Assembly (NCBI GenBank): GCA_016933575.1
Contig: JAFGAR010000088.1
Coordinates: 62,001 to 126,000, forward strand
Length of the DNA stretch: 64,000 bases
Source of the DNA: Candidatus Thorarchaeota archaeon
Lineage (GTDB): Archaea > Asgardarchaeota > Thorarchaeia > Thorarchaeales > Thorarchaeaceae
Direction: 5' to 3'
Shown: positions 46,712-55,447 of the stretch, piece after piece
How the letters are laid out: each line of letters begins with the position of its first letter
Numbering within the stretch: position 1 is the first letter of the stretch
Translations under genes and position numbers: made by a program
Notes under the pieces: model-generated
The model's database searches: none
The model's input: only the letters and a program-made list of their open reading frames with translations
Told to the model about the DNA's origin: nothing

Positions 46712-47296
46712 TTGTATAGTATAGTCACAGTAAAAGATGTCGTACGGATTCCCCCATCACAATTTGGGTCGCCAATCGAAGATGCAGCAATGATTCACCT
46801 GCGAAAACAGCACGAGAACGTTCTGGATCGAGATGTGGGACTCATGATTGCAGTGATTGGTATAGATGATATTGGTCAGGGACGTCTAATGCCTGGAGAC
46901 GGAGCAACCTACCATGCAGTGACTTATCGCGTACTTGTTTTCAAGCCACTTCGTGGTGAGCTTGTAGAAGGCAATGTCGTTGAACTCATGGACTTTGGGG
47001 CATTCATTAGAATGGGACCACTGGACGGTCTATGCCATGTAAGTCAGATCTGTGATGATTTTATCACTCAAGATACAAAGGGAAGTGCATTACTCGGAAA
47101 AGAGACCGGACGCACTCTCTCTGAAGGTGATATGGTTCGAGCCAGAGTCACCTCGATCAGCTTTGAGTCAGGTAATAAATCAGGAAAACTCGGTCTTACT
47201 ATGAGACAACCATTCCTCGGAAAGATAGGACCAGACCAATCATGGATCGAGGATGATGTAAAAGCTGCCCGTGGCGAAGGAAAGAAGAAGAAATAG
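46712..47296 (+). CDS. rpoE: RNA polymerase subunit Rpo7 (RpoE')
   Basis: Stalk subunit of 194 residues that binds nascent RNA. The N-terminal RNP-like domain (VKDVVRIPPSQFG) and the S1 domain (GNVVELMDFGAFIRMGPLDG, about 86-105) are clear. Start is TTG with AAGGAG upstream. A CGTTTTTATGG promoter element lies about 110 bases upstream. Spt4 follows 28 bases later. Confidence 0.97.
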   Translation: MYSIVTVKDVVRIPPSQFGSPIEDAAMIHLRKQHENVLDRDVGLMIAVIGIDDIGQGRLMPGDGATYHAVTYRVLVFKPLRGELVEGNVVELMDFGAFIRMGPLDGLCHVSQICDDFITQDTKGSALLGKETGRTLSEGDMVRARVTSISFESGNKSGKLGLTMRQPFLGKIGPDQSWIEDDVKAARGEGKKKK

Positions 47297-47324
47297 ATGA
47301 TGGGAGGTAACCAAAATAGCGAAA

Positions 47325-47528
47325 ATGAAGGCCTGTAGAGCTTGCCACTATCTTACAAGTGAAAACATGTGTCCTAACTGTAAGAGTACCAATCTCTCAA
47401 CATCGTACACTGGAATTGTTGTCATCCTCCCAGGAAGATCAGGGCCTGAGGACCCACGGAAGAGCTCGTATATTGCCTCAAGGCTGAATATTGATAAGCC
47501 AGGCAAGTACGCACTAAAGGTTCGGTAA
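47325..47528 (+). CDS. spt4: Transcription elongation factor Spt4 (RpoE'')
   Basis: Zinc protein of 67 residues that pairs with Spt5. CRACHYL and CPNCKS form the zinc site, followed by GIVVILPGRS and KPGKYALKVR, typical of archaeal Spt4. The ATG is used, but the GGGAGGT site is about 18 bases upstream; an ATA three codons earlier would fit the spacing better. Confidence 0.95.
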   Translation: MKACRACHYLTSENMCPNCKSTNLSTSYTGIVVILPGRSGPEDPRKSSYIASRLNIDKPGKYALKVR

Positions 47529-47614
47529 TCCTTGTCACTGGTGAAAGCTTTATTAGACAACTCCAAGTCGACAGCCTGACCCCACACCTGATGTGGTCTG
47601 ATTCTCAGTAAGTG

Positions 47615-47920
47615 ATGCCAATGAAGATTGAGATTCTTAAGGAAAAAGAAAACAAGCCCCTCTCCAGAAAAGAGATTGACTTCAAGGTCGACCATTCTGG
47701 TGAAAGTACTCCAAGTAGGGCAGACATCTGCGCAAAGATAGTTGCGCAATATGACGCAGACACATCAAGAGTTGTGGTCAAGACACTCCATACACAATAT
47801 GGAATTGGGATGACTGAAGGGTCAGCAAGAATCTACTCGGATCCTGAGATGATGCAGAGGATTGAACTAAGCCATATCCTAAAGCGCCATGAGCCAAAGA
47901 AGAAAGAGGTCGGAGAATAA
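47615..47920 (+). CDS. rps24e: Ribosomal protein eS24
   Basis: Small-subunit protein of about 101 residues with the family start MKIEILKEKENKPLSRKEI, KTLHTQYGIGMTEGSARIY and a lysine-rich end. Three nearby starts are possible (47612, 47615, 47621). The TAA overlaps the next ATG (TAATG), so it is coupled to eS27ae. A GCTTTATTA element about 65 bases upstream may be a promoter. Confidence 0.95.
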   Translation: MPMKIEILKEKENKPLSRKEIDFKVDHSGESTPSRADICAKIVAQYDADTSRVVVKTLHTQYGIGMTEGSARIYSDPEMMQRIELSHILKRHEPKKKEVGE

Positions 47921-48084
47921 TGCCTACAGCACACAATATGTACAAAGTAGACAAGTCCGGAAAGAGCACACCTACTAAGAGAGCTTGCCCCCGTTGCGAA
48001 AAAGGTACGTTCATGGCAGAACACTTCAATCGATTTGCCTGCGGCCGTTGCGGGTATACCGAGTTCAAGCGAAAAGACAAGTAG
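47920..48084 (+). CDS. rps27ae: Ribosomal protein S27ae (eS31)
   Basis: Zinc protein of 54 residues with four cysteines in CPRCEKG and CGRCGY, followed by TEFKRKDK. In eukaryotes the homologue is made as a ubiquitin fusion; here there is no fused ubiquitin domain. Last gene of the array, coupled to eS24 and followed by a T-rich terminator. Confidence 0.96.
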   Translation: MPTAHNMYKVDKSGKSTPTKRACPRCEKGTFMAEHFNRFACGRCGYTEFKRKDK

Positions 48085-48096
48085 ATTATCTTACTA

Positions 48097-48120
48097 CTAT
48101 CGTTTTTGTATTGTTTTTCA
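48097..48120 (+). terminator. T-rich terminator after S27ae
   Basis: Two T runs (CGTTTTTG and TTGTTTTTC) without a strong hairpin, the common archaeal terminator form, between the array and a convergent membrane-protein gene. Confidence 0.45.
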
Positions 48121-48136
48121 ATAAATAGTGGACTAT

Positions 48137-48409
48137 CTATTCTCCTACTATTGCCATCACCCATCGTATGAATAAGAGAACACCAACGATCATGGTCAGC
48201 AGTATGTCAGCCAAAAAGGCTCCGGGCACTGTGACCTCCAAGACTGCAGAGATAATAAGTGCCACGGGAAAGGTCACGATGAAGGGGAGGGTCGCAATGG
48301 TCAAGGAGATCTCCTCGCTTGACACCATCACGTTCACCAGTAAGACTATCCAGATAGCATAGATGGCTATGAGAAGGGATGCCTCAACTATCATTCTCTC
48401 GTACTCCAA
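48137..48409 (-). CDS. Three-helix membrane protein, function unknown
   Basis: Hydrophobic protein of 90 residues with three membrane segments (about 8-28, 37-58 and 64-85) and a short charged start. No family recognised. It converges on the S27ae gene. Confidence 0.6.
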   Translation of the reverse strand: MEYERMIVEASLLIAIYAIWIVLLVNVMVSSEEISLTIATLPFIVTFPVALIISAVLEVTVPGAFLADILLTMIVGVLLFIRWVMAIVGE

Positions 48410-49001
48410 GGACTTGTCTATCCATTCTGATAGAACAATGTGTGTATCACAGGGTCTCCTGTTCTATGTTTCCTATCGCTTCTTGGTTTTTCAAGTCATA
48501 TACACACCGAGGCGGTCTTTTGCTCAATTTCGGAGAAACCTTTGGTAAGTGCCCCCCTCTTACCGTTTTTGAGCTTTACGAATTTCATACTCTGTAATCA
48601 GTAATTCTAGGTAACAATTGTGAACTTCAACCGTCGTAAAGCTCTTGTTTTTGATGTAGCGGGTCGAACAGAAGTCGAAACAAGCAACCCACGAGAAAAT
48701 CGGACAAGTGTGGTTTACAATAGCGAAATCTGTGCAATTATGATGATTAGTCACAATAGTTTACCCGAATTGCTTGATTATTCCACCTTCTGAATCATGG
48801 TGAGACAGCCTGAGCGTATGCGAATTATTCGCTATAGTTAACTCTAGTTGATTGTTAAATTTCCCGGAGAGCCATTTTACCACAACCATAAGGACCCATT
48901 GAACTCTGCGGGAGGAAAATCGGGTGGTTGTCCAGCCAAGTCCCATACAGTGGAGTAGATTTCAAGCAAGTCTGGTACACAATGGTTAATTCTTTTCCAA
49001 A
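48410..49001. other. 592-base stretch with little coding signal
   Basis: Between two minus-strand genes. The only protein-like frame I see is a 57-codon GTG frame at 48620-48793, listed separately. No tRNA, repeat array or strong hairpin found. Confidence 0.4.
48620..48793 (+). CDS. Possible 57-residue protein
   Basis: GTG start with AGGT eight bases upstream, reading MNFNRRKALVFDVAGRTEVE and onward to a TGA. Composition is plausible, but there is no recognisable family and the frame is short, so it may be chance. Confidence 0.25.
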   Translation: MNFNRRKALVFDVAGRTEVETSNPRENRTSVVYNSEICAIMMISHNSLPELLDYSTF

Positions 49002-49385
49002 TCAGATACTTGCACCACAGTTCTCGCACTTCCGGGCATCTTCCTCGTTCCTGTGGCCGCAGTAGCGACAGGAGAGCAGTACGGTCTTTTTCTCTTCATC
49101 AGTGAGTGAGATACTCTTGATGCCCAGACGCTGCATGGTCTCGACAAGCTCGGTTTCATCCATATCAGAGATGGGTTTTCCAGCATCATCTTCAATGTTT
49201 GCTGCATCCTCTCTCCTGAGTTTCACAGCCTTATCAGTGCCTGCAATCATATACAATAGAAATGAGCCTACGCTCAGACGGAACAGTCGTCGAGTAACTC
49301 GTCTTCCAAGAGGGCGTCTTGCATGTAGTATTGGTCTCCGGGCGATACCGGGTCTTCGGCCTGGACCTCTTCCTCTACCTCTCAT
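49002..49385 (-). CDS. RG-rich, single-helix protein with C-terminal zinc ribbon
   Basis: Protein of about 127 residues. The N terminus is arginine-glycine-proline rich (RGRGRGPGRRPG and more), then one hydrophobic helix (SVGSFLLYMIAG), a SHOCT-like acidic/helical stretch, and a zinc ribbon CRYCG with CENCG. The family is common in archaea but has no assigned function. The basic end suggests nucleic-acid or lipid-head-group contact. A GTG three codons upstream could be the start. Confidence 0.72.
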   Translation of the reverse strand: MRGRGRGPGRRPGIARRPILHARRPLGRRVTRRLFRLSVGSFLLYMIAGTDKAVKLRREDAANIEDDAGKPISDMDETELVETMQRLGIKSISLTDEEKKTVLLSCRYCGHRNEEDARKCENCGASI

Positions 49386-49524
49386 ATCCTTCACTTCTAG
49401 ACCATTATGCGAGGATTGAGGTTATAATGCTTCGTGAATGATTCGTCTATAGTTTGCGGGCTACATCCTTTAATCAAGAGTTGTCATTCGTTTTTTCACG
49501 CAGTATAGTTTGTCTGGTTTATGT

Positions 49525-50130
49525 CTATACTCCAATAGTAAGTGTAACATTGAACTTAGACTCCACTTCATCCTGTAGGGCGTGCCATGTTTCGTCATCG
49601 CAGTGATAGAGTCTGGATTCTCGAAAACGATCTGAAAAGATGAGTTCGGAAAAGCGTGTCACAAAATAGAGAAGCCAACCAGGAATCATAAGCCACAAGT
49701 ACATCAAGTCTTGATAGCTCTGGAGAAACAAAAACGATAGAAGAACAAGGCAGATACCAGCAATTGCTGGGATGTTCCATAGTAGGGTCTCTCGTGTAAA
49801 TCCAGTTCGGATATCTCTGGAGAATAGTACACGATGTCTCTTTGGGATGAGAACCACTGCGGGTACAACTTTATCCTCTCCTGCCCTTCTATCACTTCCA
49901 ACCACAATCACCCTGTCACCAATCTCGACTGGAGGTTTTCTCTTTGCGGCATTTTGCACAAGCTTTTCGACACTCCCGTTCCTAACAAAGAAACCTCTTG
50001 TAAGCCGCTCTGGATCGACAATATCGATTGTATCAAAACCCTCAACCGTCCCTTCAAAGGCGTATTCTGCCTTGTAAGCCTCGCAGAACTGGCGAAATTT
50101 TACAAGCAACTTCGAATCTCCTATCTCCAA
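49525..50130 (-). CDS. Two-helix membrane protein, function unknown
   Basis: Protein of 201 residues. The N-terminal 95 residues look like an OB-type or NfeD-like small barrel (VEIGDRVIVVGSDR), then a membrane hairpin at about 115-155 (AGICLVLLSFLFLQ, then LMIPGWLLYFVT) and a short soluble end. Not assigned. Alone between the zinc-ribbon gene and the initiator tRNA. Confidence 0.68.
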   Translation of the reverse strand: MEIGDSKLLVKFRQFCEAYKAEYAFEGTVEGFDTIDIVDPERLTRGFFVRNGSVEKLVQNAAKRKPPVEIGDRVIVVGSDRRAGEDKVVPAVVLIPKRHRVLFSRDIRTGFTRETLLWNIPAIAGICLVLLSFLFLQSYQDLMYLWLMIPGWLLYFVTRFSELIFSDRFRESRLYHCDDETWHALQDEVESKFNVTLTIGV

Positions 50131-50289
50131 TCAACTCTTCTTTCGTCTATGAACTGATAAGCCTGTCTGCACCCTCTACGCACCTCTACGAATAACTTTA
50201 AAACTCGCAAAAACCCCCTTCCCTTTGACCATAGCAGAAGTGGGTTATTAATCCATTATTCCGTTATGTTCGAACAATCACCTAGTGAA

Positions 50290-50389
50290 AGCGGGCTGGG
50301 GAAGCCAGGCCTATCCCGCAGGGCTCATATGAGCCTTGCTGCTCGGAGGCACCCTGAGATCGGAAGTTCAAATCTTCCGCCCGCTACCA
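50290..50389 (+). tRNA. Initiator tRNA-Met (CAU) with 21-nt intron
   Basis: Acceptor AGCGGGC pairs with GCCCGCT, giving the A1-U72 pair of archaeal initiators; discriminator A and CCA encoded. Anticodon stem CAGGG/CCCTG holds the three G-C pairs of initiators; loop CTCATAA. Intron 50330-50350 at position 37/38. T-arm GGAAG-TTCAAAT-CTTCC. The bulge-helix-bulge helix (CTCA with GGAG) is imperfect by one pair. Confidence 0.93.
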
Positions 50390-50413
50390 TCTTCTCCGTG
50401 ACACTATTCATCC

Positions 50414-51319
50414 TTAGACTGTAATTTCATAATGCAGCCTTATTTCGTTTACAACCCAGTTGATTCCTGTGATTGTAAGTCGATATTCTCTGTTGATGTG
50501 TTCTACATGATCAATCAATACCGATTTAAAAAAGGGTTCCACCTCAGCGCTTTGAGCTCCAATTTCTCGACTGATTGAGAGAATTGTAACATATTTAGGA
50601 TATGAAATCATTAATGAAACAAGCACACTAGTAGGGACATCATTAGCAAGTTTCTGAGTTATTGCCAGTTTTCCTTTTTGTGATTTAAGATACCCAGACT
50701 TAGCTAAGCTCTCTAAAATCTTATCGAGAGAATCCTTTGCTTCTTGCTCTTTCTTCAATTCTGCGTCATTGAGAATATCTAAAATCTTGGAATGTTCGCT
50801 AGAAGACTCAGGGAGATAATCTGTCAGTTTTGGATCAATCACTTTGTTTGATTCTACCACCTCAAGAGAAGCAATGAGTTTTTCAATCAGCTCTTCAGAG
50901 TTAGAGATTATTGGTGAGTCTTTTTCTTCTCGTGAATAGAGGATGACTCGAAGGCGGAGCACATCGAATATTTTCTTTAATTCCTTCAAGTTTTGTGTTA
51001 GTAGAATATACGGAATACCAAGCCCCATAGCTATTCCAAGCTCTAAGAATACGTTGTGGTTAAGACCACTAAGATCCGCAATAACACACTTGGACTGCTG
51101 TATATCTCTACATATTGCGCACAATCCATCAGGAATTTCTAGATTTTCATCTACACGAATTGCACTCCAACCTGGGAGGTCTTTGAGAATGTTGTGATAA
51201 AGACTCTGCGGTGCAAGCTTCTCTTTGAAAGGCATTATGACAAAGATTTGCCTTGGATTAGGCTTTATCTCCATCCCGCACTTTCCACGATTAATTAGAC
51301 ATAAGTCAAGTTTTCTCAT
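50414..51319 (-). CDS. TIR/nucleoside-deoxyribosyltransferase-like protein
   Basis: Protein of 301 residues. The N-terminal 110 residues have a flavodoxin-like fold of the deoxyribosyltransferase/TIR type: IFVIMPFKE at 25-33, RVDENLEIPDG, and IADLSGLNHNVFLELGIA (80-97) with Glu93 in the place of the catalytic glutamate. Such domains sense or cleave nucleotides, often in defence proteins. The C-terminal part (190-301) is helical and could be a winged helix. It ends 25 bases from the initiator tRNA, whose 3' end it faces, a typical island position. Confidence 0.72.
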   Translation of the reverse strand: MRKLDLCLINRGKCGMEIKPNPRQIFVIMPFKEKLAPQSLYHNILKDLPGWSAIRVDENLEIPDGLCAICRDIQQSKCVIADLSGLNHNVFLELGIAMGLGIPYILLTQNLKELKKIFDVLRLRVILYSREEKDSPIISNSEELIEKLIASLEVVESNKVIDPKLTDYLPESSSEHSKILDILNDAELKKEQEAKDSLDKILESLAKSGYLKSQKGKLAITQKLANDVPTSVLVSLMISYPKYVTILSISREIGAQSAEVEPFFKSVLIDHVEHINREYRLTITGINWVVNEIRLHYEITV

Positions 51320-51348
51320 TCCGCATCATACCCTGCTTACCACGATAT

Positions 51349-51573
51349 CTAACAATCAGCATCAAAACAGACATATGTAGATTTCCAATGGAGAAGAGTG
51401 ATAATCCGTCCGTTACCATTTACTATAGTTAATTCTTCTTTGTCACTAATCTTCTCTATCGAAGTCAGGATTAAGAGGATACCTTCTTCACCGTTGTCGA
51501 GAGTGATAGGAATAATCTCGTCCTCATCCAAGACAATAGCAAAAGCCTCGTTAACATACCCTGATTCAAACAT
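51349..51573 (-). CDS. Small strand-rich protein
   Basis: Protein of 74 residues, acidic, beta-rich pattern (FAIVLDEDEIIPITLDNGEE in part). Unrecognised. It lies 29 bases upstream of the TIR-like gene on the same strand and could be co-transcribed with it. Confidence 0.45.
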   Translation of the reverse strand: MFESGYVNEAFAIVLDEDEIIPITLDNGEEGILLILTSIEKISDKEELTIVNGNGRIITLLHWKSTYVCFDADC

Positions 51574-51594
51574 GAATAACAGTGAAATAGATAC

Positions 51595-51897
51595 CTAGAA
51601 TACGTCAGGACCCGTGCTACTCCAAACGACATACTGCAGAACTATGATAGTGAGTCCAACGACTGAGGCAAAGAGTAACAAGAAACAAGTTCTTGATGAC
51701 ATTGACCATTGAAACCAATGGCCCTTGTATTTAGTGAGTGGAAGTCCAAAACCGATTATAGCTAGGAATATACCAATTACTATGGCCCCAAAAGGAAGAA
51801 TCTTGTTCAGAACCATAATTAGTGCCATTACTATCATTTGATCAAACGTGCGAACCAAGTTTAATTTTTCCTTCGCAGTAACACTGCCCGTTACCAT
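51595..51897 (-). CDS. Small three-helix membrane protein
   Basis: Protein of 100 residues with hydrophobic helices at about 20-35, 36-53 and 68-90. Unrecognised. Same strand and close to the two genes above (21 bases), so it may form a three-gene unit with the TIR-like protein. Confidence 0.5.
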   Translation of the reverse strand: MVTGSVTAKEKLNLVRTFDQMIVMALIMVLNKILPFGAIVIGIFLAIIGFGLPLTKYKGHWFQWSMSSRTCFLLLFASVVGLTIIVLQYVVWSSTGPDVF

Positions 51898-51920
51898 CCC
51901 TTTGTAGATGCTTACTAATT

Positions 51921-52787
51921 CTATTTTCTCCAGATGAGTGCCCTCTTGGCGATACCCTTAGTGAATCCAAGAGACTCGTAGAGCTGAATGGCTCGAGTGT
52001 TATCCACATGGACACGGAGCTTGGCTTCCGTTACGCCTTGCTCCTGCAGGTACTGCAGAGCATGAAGCATCATCTGCCGCCCATAACCTTTCCCTCGATG
52101 TGCAGGCAACACACCAATGTTGTCAATATTGAGACCCTGCTTGGGACTGATATCAAGGAACCCGACAAGAGCATCCTCATTATAGGCATAGAAGAGCTGT
52201 GTACTATTGAACCAGTAGTCAAGAAACTGCTCAGGGACCTTCTTGATATTGCTGAGAATGAGATTTAACATCACATCAGGAGAACCACTCATGAACTCCT
52301 TCATGATTTCTAGGCATTCGTTGACCTCTTCGCGTTTGACACGTTCATATCGCAAGATATCATTGCTCTCAAAGCTAGTATCGAGGGGACGAGACATTCT
52401 GAGGCTATTGGCAAGTTCATTGTATCCGACTTTGAAAAACTGGTCAATTAATGTGCCTTGCTGAAACGGAACATCAATGAAGGAATAGGCTGCATCTTGT
52501 TCTTGCGCAACCTTTAGGGCGAGAGTGGCAAATTCATTCAGAATATCAACTGGAAAATTGGAATTGATCCCATAGATAATTGACACCTTCGTCCCAACGG
52601 GTTCTATGAGCATGAGCGGTTCGTGACCAACGACCACAATTCCAATTACACTCTTTTCATGCACAATTACCCAGTATGGAATCTTCTGCGCATCCAAATC
52701 ATTGGCATAGGGTTGAATTACCTCTGCAAAGTCTTTGAGTTCAGAGTCGTTTTGTGCTAATAGCTTCATACCAATCTTGCATTCCAC
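51921..52787 (-). CDS. GNAT acetyltransferase
   Basis: GNAT-fold protein of 288 residues. The acetyl-CoA loop is VLPAHRGKGYGRQM and the C-terminal LYESLGF is typical. The N-terminal half may be a second, degenerate GNAT domain. Start is GTG; an ATG six codons later is also possible. Substrate unknown. Confidence 0.82.
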   Translation of the reverse strand: MECKIGMKLLAQNDSELKDFAEVIQPYANDLDAQKIPYWVIVHEKSVIGIVVVGHEPLMLIEPVGTKVSIIYGINSNFPVDILNEFATLALKVAQEQDAAYSFIDVPFQQGTLIDQFFKVGYNELANSLRMSRPLDTSFESNDILRYERVKREEVNECLEIMKEFMSGSPDVMLNLILSNIKKVPEQFLDYWFNSTQLFYAYNEDALVGFLDISPKQGLNIDNIGVLPAHRGKGYGRQMMLHALQYLQEQGVTEAKLRVHVDNTRAIQLYESLGFTKGIAKRALIWRK

Positions 52788-52887
52788 AGCTCGTACAGGT
52801 TATCATTCTTTAGAATCAAGCACGCAGAGCTTCTCAAAATAGATAAGAGGAGAGAATACCTAGGGGGTCATAGGAGTGGATGAATAA

Positions 52888-53127
52888 TTGATACCAGAAC
52901 CTAGATACTCTAAGGCGAAACCACGAAATAACAACCTTCTCTGTTATGCGATCATACTATTTGTAATTGGATTCACATTAGTACAGATTGCAGGACCTTT
53001 ACTCCTCTATTGGAGTATCTTCCCCTTTTTGGATCCTCTGATTCTAATAATTCTATTACTAATTGGAGCGATTGCTATCCTAGGTGGTGTCTATATCATG
53101 TGGCGATGGTGGCAAAGCGGACTGTGA
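52888..53127 (+). CDS. Small two-helix membrane protein
   Basis: Protein of 79 residues: basic start, helices at about 18-40 and 47-70, WRWWQ end. TTG start with AGGAG about eleven bases upstream. Unrecognised. Confidence 0.5.
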   Translation: MIPEPRYSKAKPRNNNLLCYAIILFVIGFTLVQIAGPLLLYWSIFPFLDPLILIILLLIGAIAILGGVYIMWRWWQSGL

Positions 53128-53184
53128 TTTAGTAGAAAGAAAAAAACACCTCTAATCTGGAAACACGTACTGACACTTTTAAGC

Positions 53185-53628
53185 TCAGGCAAGAATCAAA
53201 TCACGTGGTGTATAGCTACCTGTGTCTATTACGTGGTCCCAGTAGATTGCATCATCACTCTCAAAATCAGGAAGACCTTGGCTTCGACCAAGCCAACGCC
53301 AACAAGGTATCGTACCAACACGCTCTAATTTGTAGAGATTTGCCCGTGTCGCATTGAATCTAACTTCTAACAGGGTATTCTCTGGGAGTGTGTCAATGTC
53401 AACCACATCGAGAAGAGTGCGTCCATTGGATTGCTTGTTTCCGCATTTGGATAGATAGTACCGGACCTCAGCACCAGTCACAGGATCTGGCATGATGATT
53501 GCTACATGAGGACGAGCAACTGGATCCCACCAGCGGGGTACCGCAGGTCTTCTGATTACATAATCGATAATCGTATCAATCCGGGTAGAGTAGTCCAACT
53601 GAATCGTAATCCTCTCCAAGTAACTCAT
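53185..53628 (-). CDS. Conserved-looking protein of unknown function
   Basis: Protein of 147 residues, tryptophan- and proline-rich middle (RRPAVPRWWDPVARPHVAII), likely strand-rich. No motif recognised and no operon partner. Confidence 0.6.
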   Translation of the reverse strand: MSYLERITIQLDYSTRIDTIIDYVIRRPAVPRWWDPVARPHVAIIMPDPVTGAEVRYYLSKCGNKQSNGRTLLDVVDIDTLPENTLLEVRFNATRANLYKLERVGTIPCWRWLGRSQGLPDFESDDAIYWDHVIDTGSYTPRDLILA

Positions 53629-53807
53629 TCCATTCTCTGTATATAAGGGAGGTTCGAGTATTACAGAGTCCTCTAGGGTTGATTGTATGGCGTCTAGCCG
53701 TGCTCTAAATTGTTAGTAATACAGAGAACATGCCAAGTGCTGCAGTGGAAGCAAAGGGAAGTTATCACTATTCAATCGCGTACTTAACAAATGGTCATGT
53801 CCGCAAG

Positions 53808-54119
53808 CTAAGATTCTTCCTCTTGCGCTTGTCCAATCACGAGAGGCCTACCTTCATAGATTGAGCGGGTCACTTTCTCTCTTGCACTTACAAGAAGACG
53901 CCAGATGGTACCTCGTGAAACACCCATTGCGACACCAGCCTGTTCCTGATACATACCCTCAAGATCAACAAGCCGTAGAACCTCAGCTTCTGCAAGATCT
54001 ATGTAGATGGAGTCCTTGTACCCTATTGGTTCAGGAATCATCCGTTTAGCAAATGGTCGATTCGTGATTTCAGGCTGAATCGGGAATCTACCTCGACCGC
54101 CTCTTCTTCGACGATGCAT
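53808..54119 (-). CDS. DUF134 HTH protein
   Basis: DNA-binding protein of 103 residues of the DUF134/UPF0251 family. The C-terminal HTH is visible in LRLVDLEGMYQEQAGVAMGV and SRGTIWRLLVSAREKV. Such genes are often beside NifX-like and ferredoxin-MinD genes, as here, and may regulate them. Divergent from the DUF5320-like gene, with a shared 130-base promoter region. Confidence 0.85.
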   Translation of the reverse strand: MHRRRRGGRGRFPIQPEITNRPFAKRMIPEPIGYKDSIYIDLAEAEVLRLVDLEGMYQEQAGVAMGVSRGTIWRLLVSAREKVTRSIYEGRPLVIGQAQEEES

Positions 54120-54249
54120 TTCAAATCCCTATTATGTTGTTGAGTCCCACTTATTACATTTTTTAACCAAGGTCAAATCTGTGAAAGAGTTTATATTTGT
54201 TCTTATGCACATAATTATTGTGTCTTCATTGTTGTAAAGGTGAGAACAA

Positions 54250-54540
54250 ATGTGGCGAGGTAATTATGGAAACAGAGGTAGGCGCCAAGGAGCTTGGCCA
54301 GGAAATGGGCCATTTAGTCACTTGCCTCCATGGGAGAGACCTGGATGGGTACTTGGAAGAGGCGCATGTTGGTATGGGCTATATACAACTCCCAGTCAGG
54401 GTAGCGTTACACCTGCGAATCTGCAAGGAGAGTATCAACTCTTAAGAAGTCAGAAAGAGCTACTTGAAACGCAATTGAAATCCCTTCAAGAAAGGCTTGC
54501 GCATATTGAAAGAAAACTCTCTGAGCTAGATGAAGAATAA
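54250..54540 (+). CDS. DUF5320-like glycine/proline-rich coiled-coil protein
   Basis: Protein of 96 residues: a Gly-Arg-Trp-Pro-rich first half (MWRGNYGNRGRRQGAWPGNG) and a helical coiled coil at about 60-95 (LLETQLKSLQERLAHIERKL). It resembles DUF5320 proteins, companions of NifX/MinD clusters in anaerobes. Function unknown. Confidence 0.68.
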   Translation: MWRGNYGNRGRRQGAWPGNGPFSHLPPWERPGWVLGRGACWYGLYTTPSQGSVTPANLQGEYQLLRSQKELLETQLKSLQERLAHIERKLSELDEE

Positions 54541-54580
54541 TAACTCTGATAGAATAGAGCTCGAGTAGAGTGACCGAGCT

Positions 54581-55447
54581 CTATCCTGTGAGAATATCAG
54601 ATACACGATTCCATATCTTTTGGAGAAGTCTTGATATCTCATGATTGGCTGCAAACTCGGGAAGTGTTTGTGCAGCCACCATTGATTTTGTCATAATTGG
54701 ATCGAATTTAATTCTACCAAGAACTTCAACATCATTTTCATTGCAATAATCCTCTATTGCTTTCGTATTTTCCAAGTTTATGTCGTACTTGTTTATAATC
54801 ACTGTCGCTCTTACATTGAATCTCTTAAGTAGATTAAGGACTCTTTGCATATCGTGAATTCCAGACATAGTAGGTTCTGTGACGATAATACCCAGAGTGA
54901 TTCCAGTCACTGTCGCAATGACAGGGCAACCTATTCCAGGAGAACCATCGATAAGAACTGTCGATATTCCTTCCTGAGAAGCCATCTTTGTACCCAGTTT
55001 TCGTACTTCTGTGACTAACCTTCCAGAGTTTCCTTCCCCTGGCAAGAGCTTTGCATGTGCCATTCGACCAATTCGTGTGGTGGAATCGTAGAGATTCCCA
55101 GATTGATGATCTACCATCGTAATTGCGTTTTCGGGGCAGACATAAGCACAGACCCCGCATCCTTCGCAGGCAATTGTATCGACATGTGAGTCGGCGATAG
55201 CATGGAATCTACATGCATCTTCACATATACCACAGCTTGTGCACAATTCTTCATTAATGACAGCTACCTGTGATGCCACAAACTTGGATGTTGTATTGAT
55301 TGCTGGATTTAGTAGAATATGAAGGTCAGGAGCATCAACATCGCAGTCTGCCATGACAACATTTCCTGCTAGAAAACCCAGAGCGGCACATACTGTTGTT
55401 TTTCCCGTTCCACCCTTCCCGCTTATGACTGCCACTTCATAGACCAT
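54581..55447 (-). CDS. MinD-family ATPase with inserted 2[4Fe-4S] ferredoxin domain (copy 1)
   Basis: ATPase of 288 residues: deviant Walker A SGKGGTGKTT at the start, then two Cys clusters, CTSCGICEDAC and CEGCGVCAYVC (about 60-100), inserted in the fold. The family occurs in anaerobes with NifX-like proteins and is thought to act in iron-sulfur or metal cofactor handling. The ATG at 55447 has GGGAGG ten bases upstream and overlaps the end of the paralogous gene upstream by 11 bases. Confidence 0.9.
   Translation of the reverse strand: MVYEVAVISGKGGTGKTTVCAALGFLAGNVVMADCDVDAPDLHILLNPAINTTSKFVASQVAVINEELCTSCGICEDACRFHAIADSHVDTIACEGCGVCAYVCPENAITMVDHQSGNLYDSTTRIGRMAHAKLLPGEGNSGRLVTEVRKLGTKMASQEGISTVLIDGSPGIGCPVIATVTGITLGIIVTEPTMSGIHDMQRVLNLLKRFNVRATVIINKYDINLENTKAIEDYCNENDVEVLGRIKFDPIMTKSMVAAQTLPEFAANHEISRLLQKIWNRVSDILTG

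Noticed and set aside
53731..53865. Plus-strand 44-codon frame beginning MPSAAVEAKG
   Set aside because: It runs antisense into the DUF134 gene and has no ribosome-binding site.
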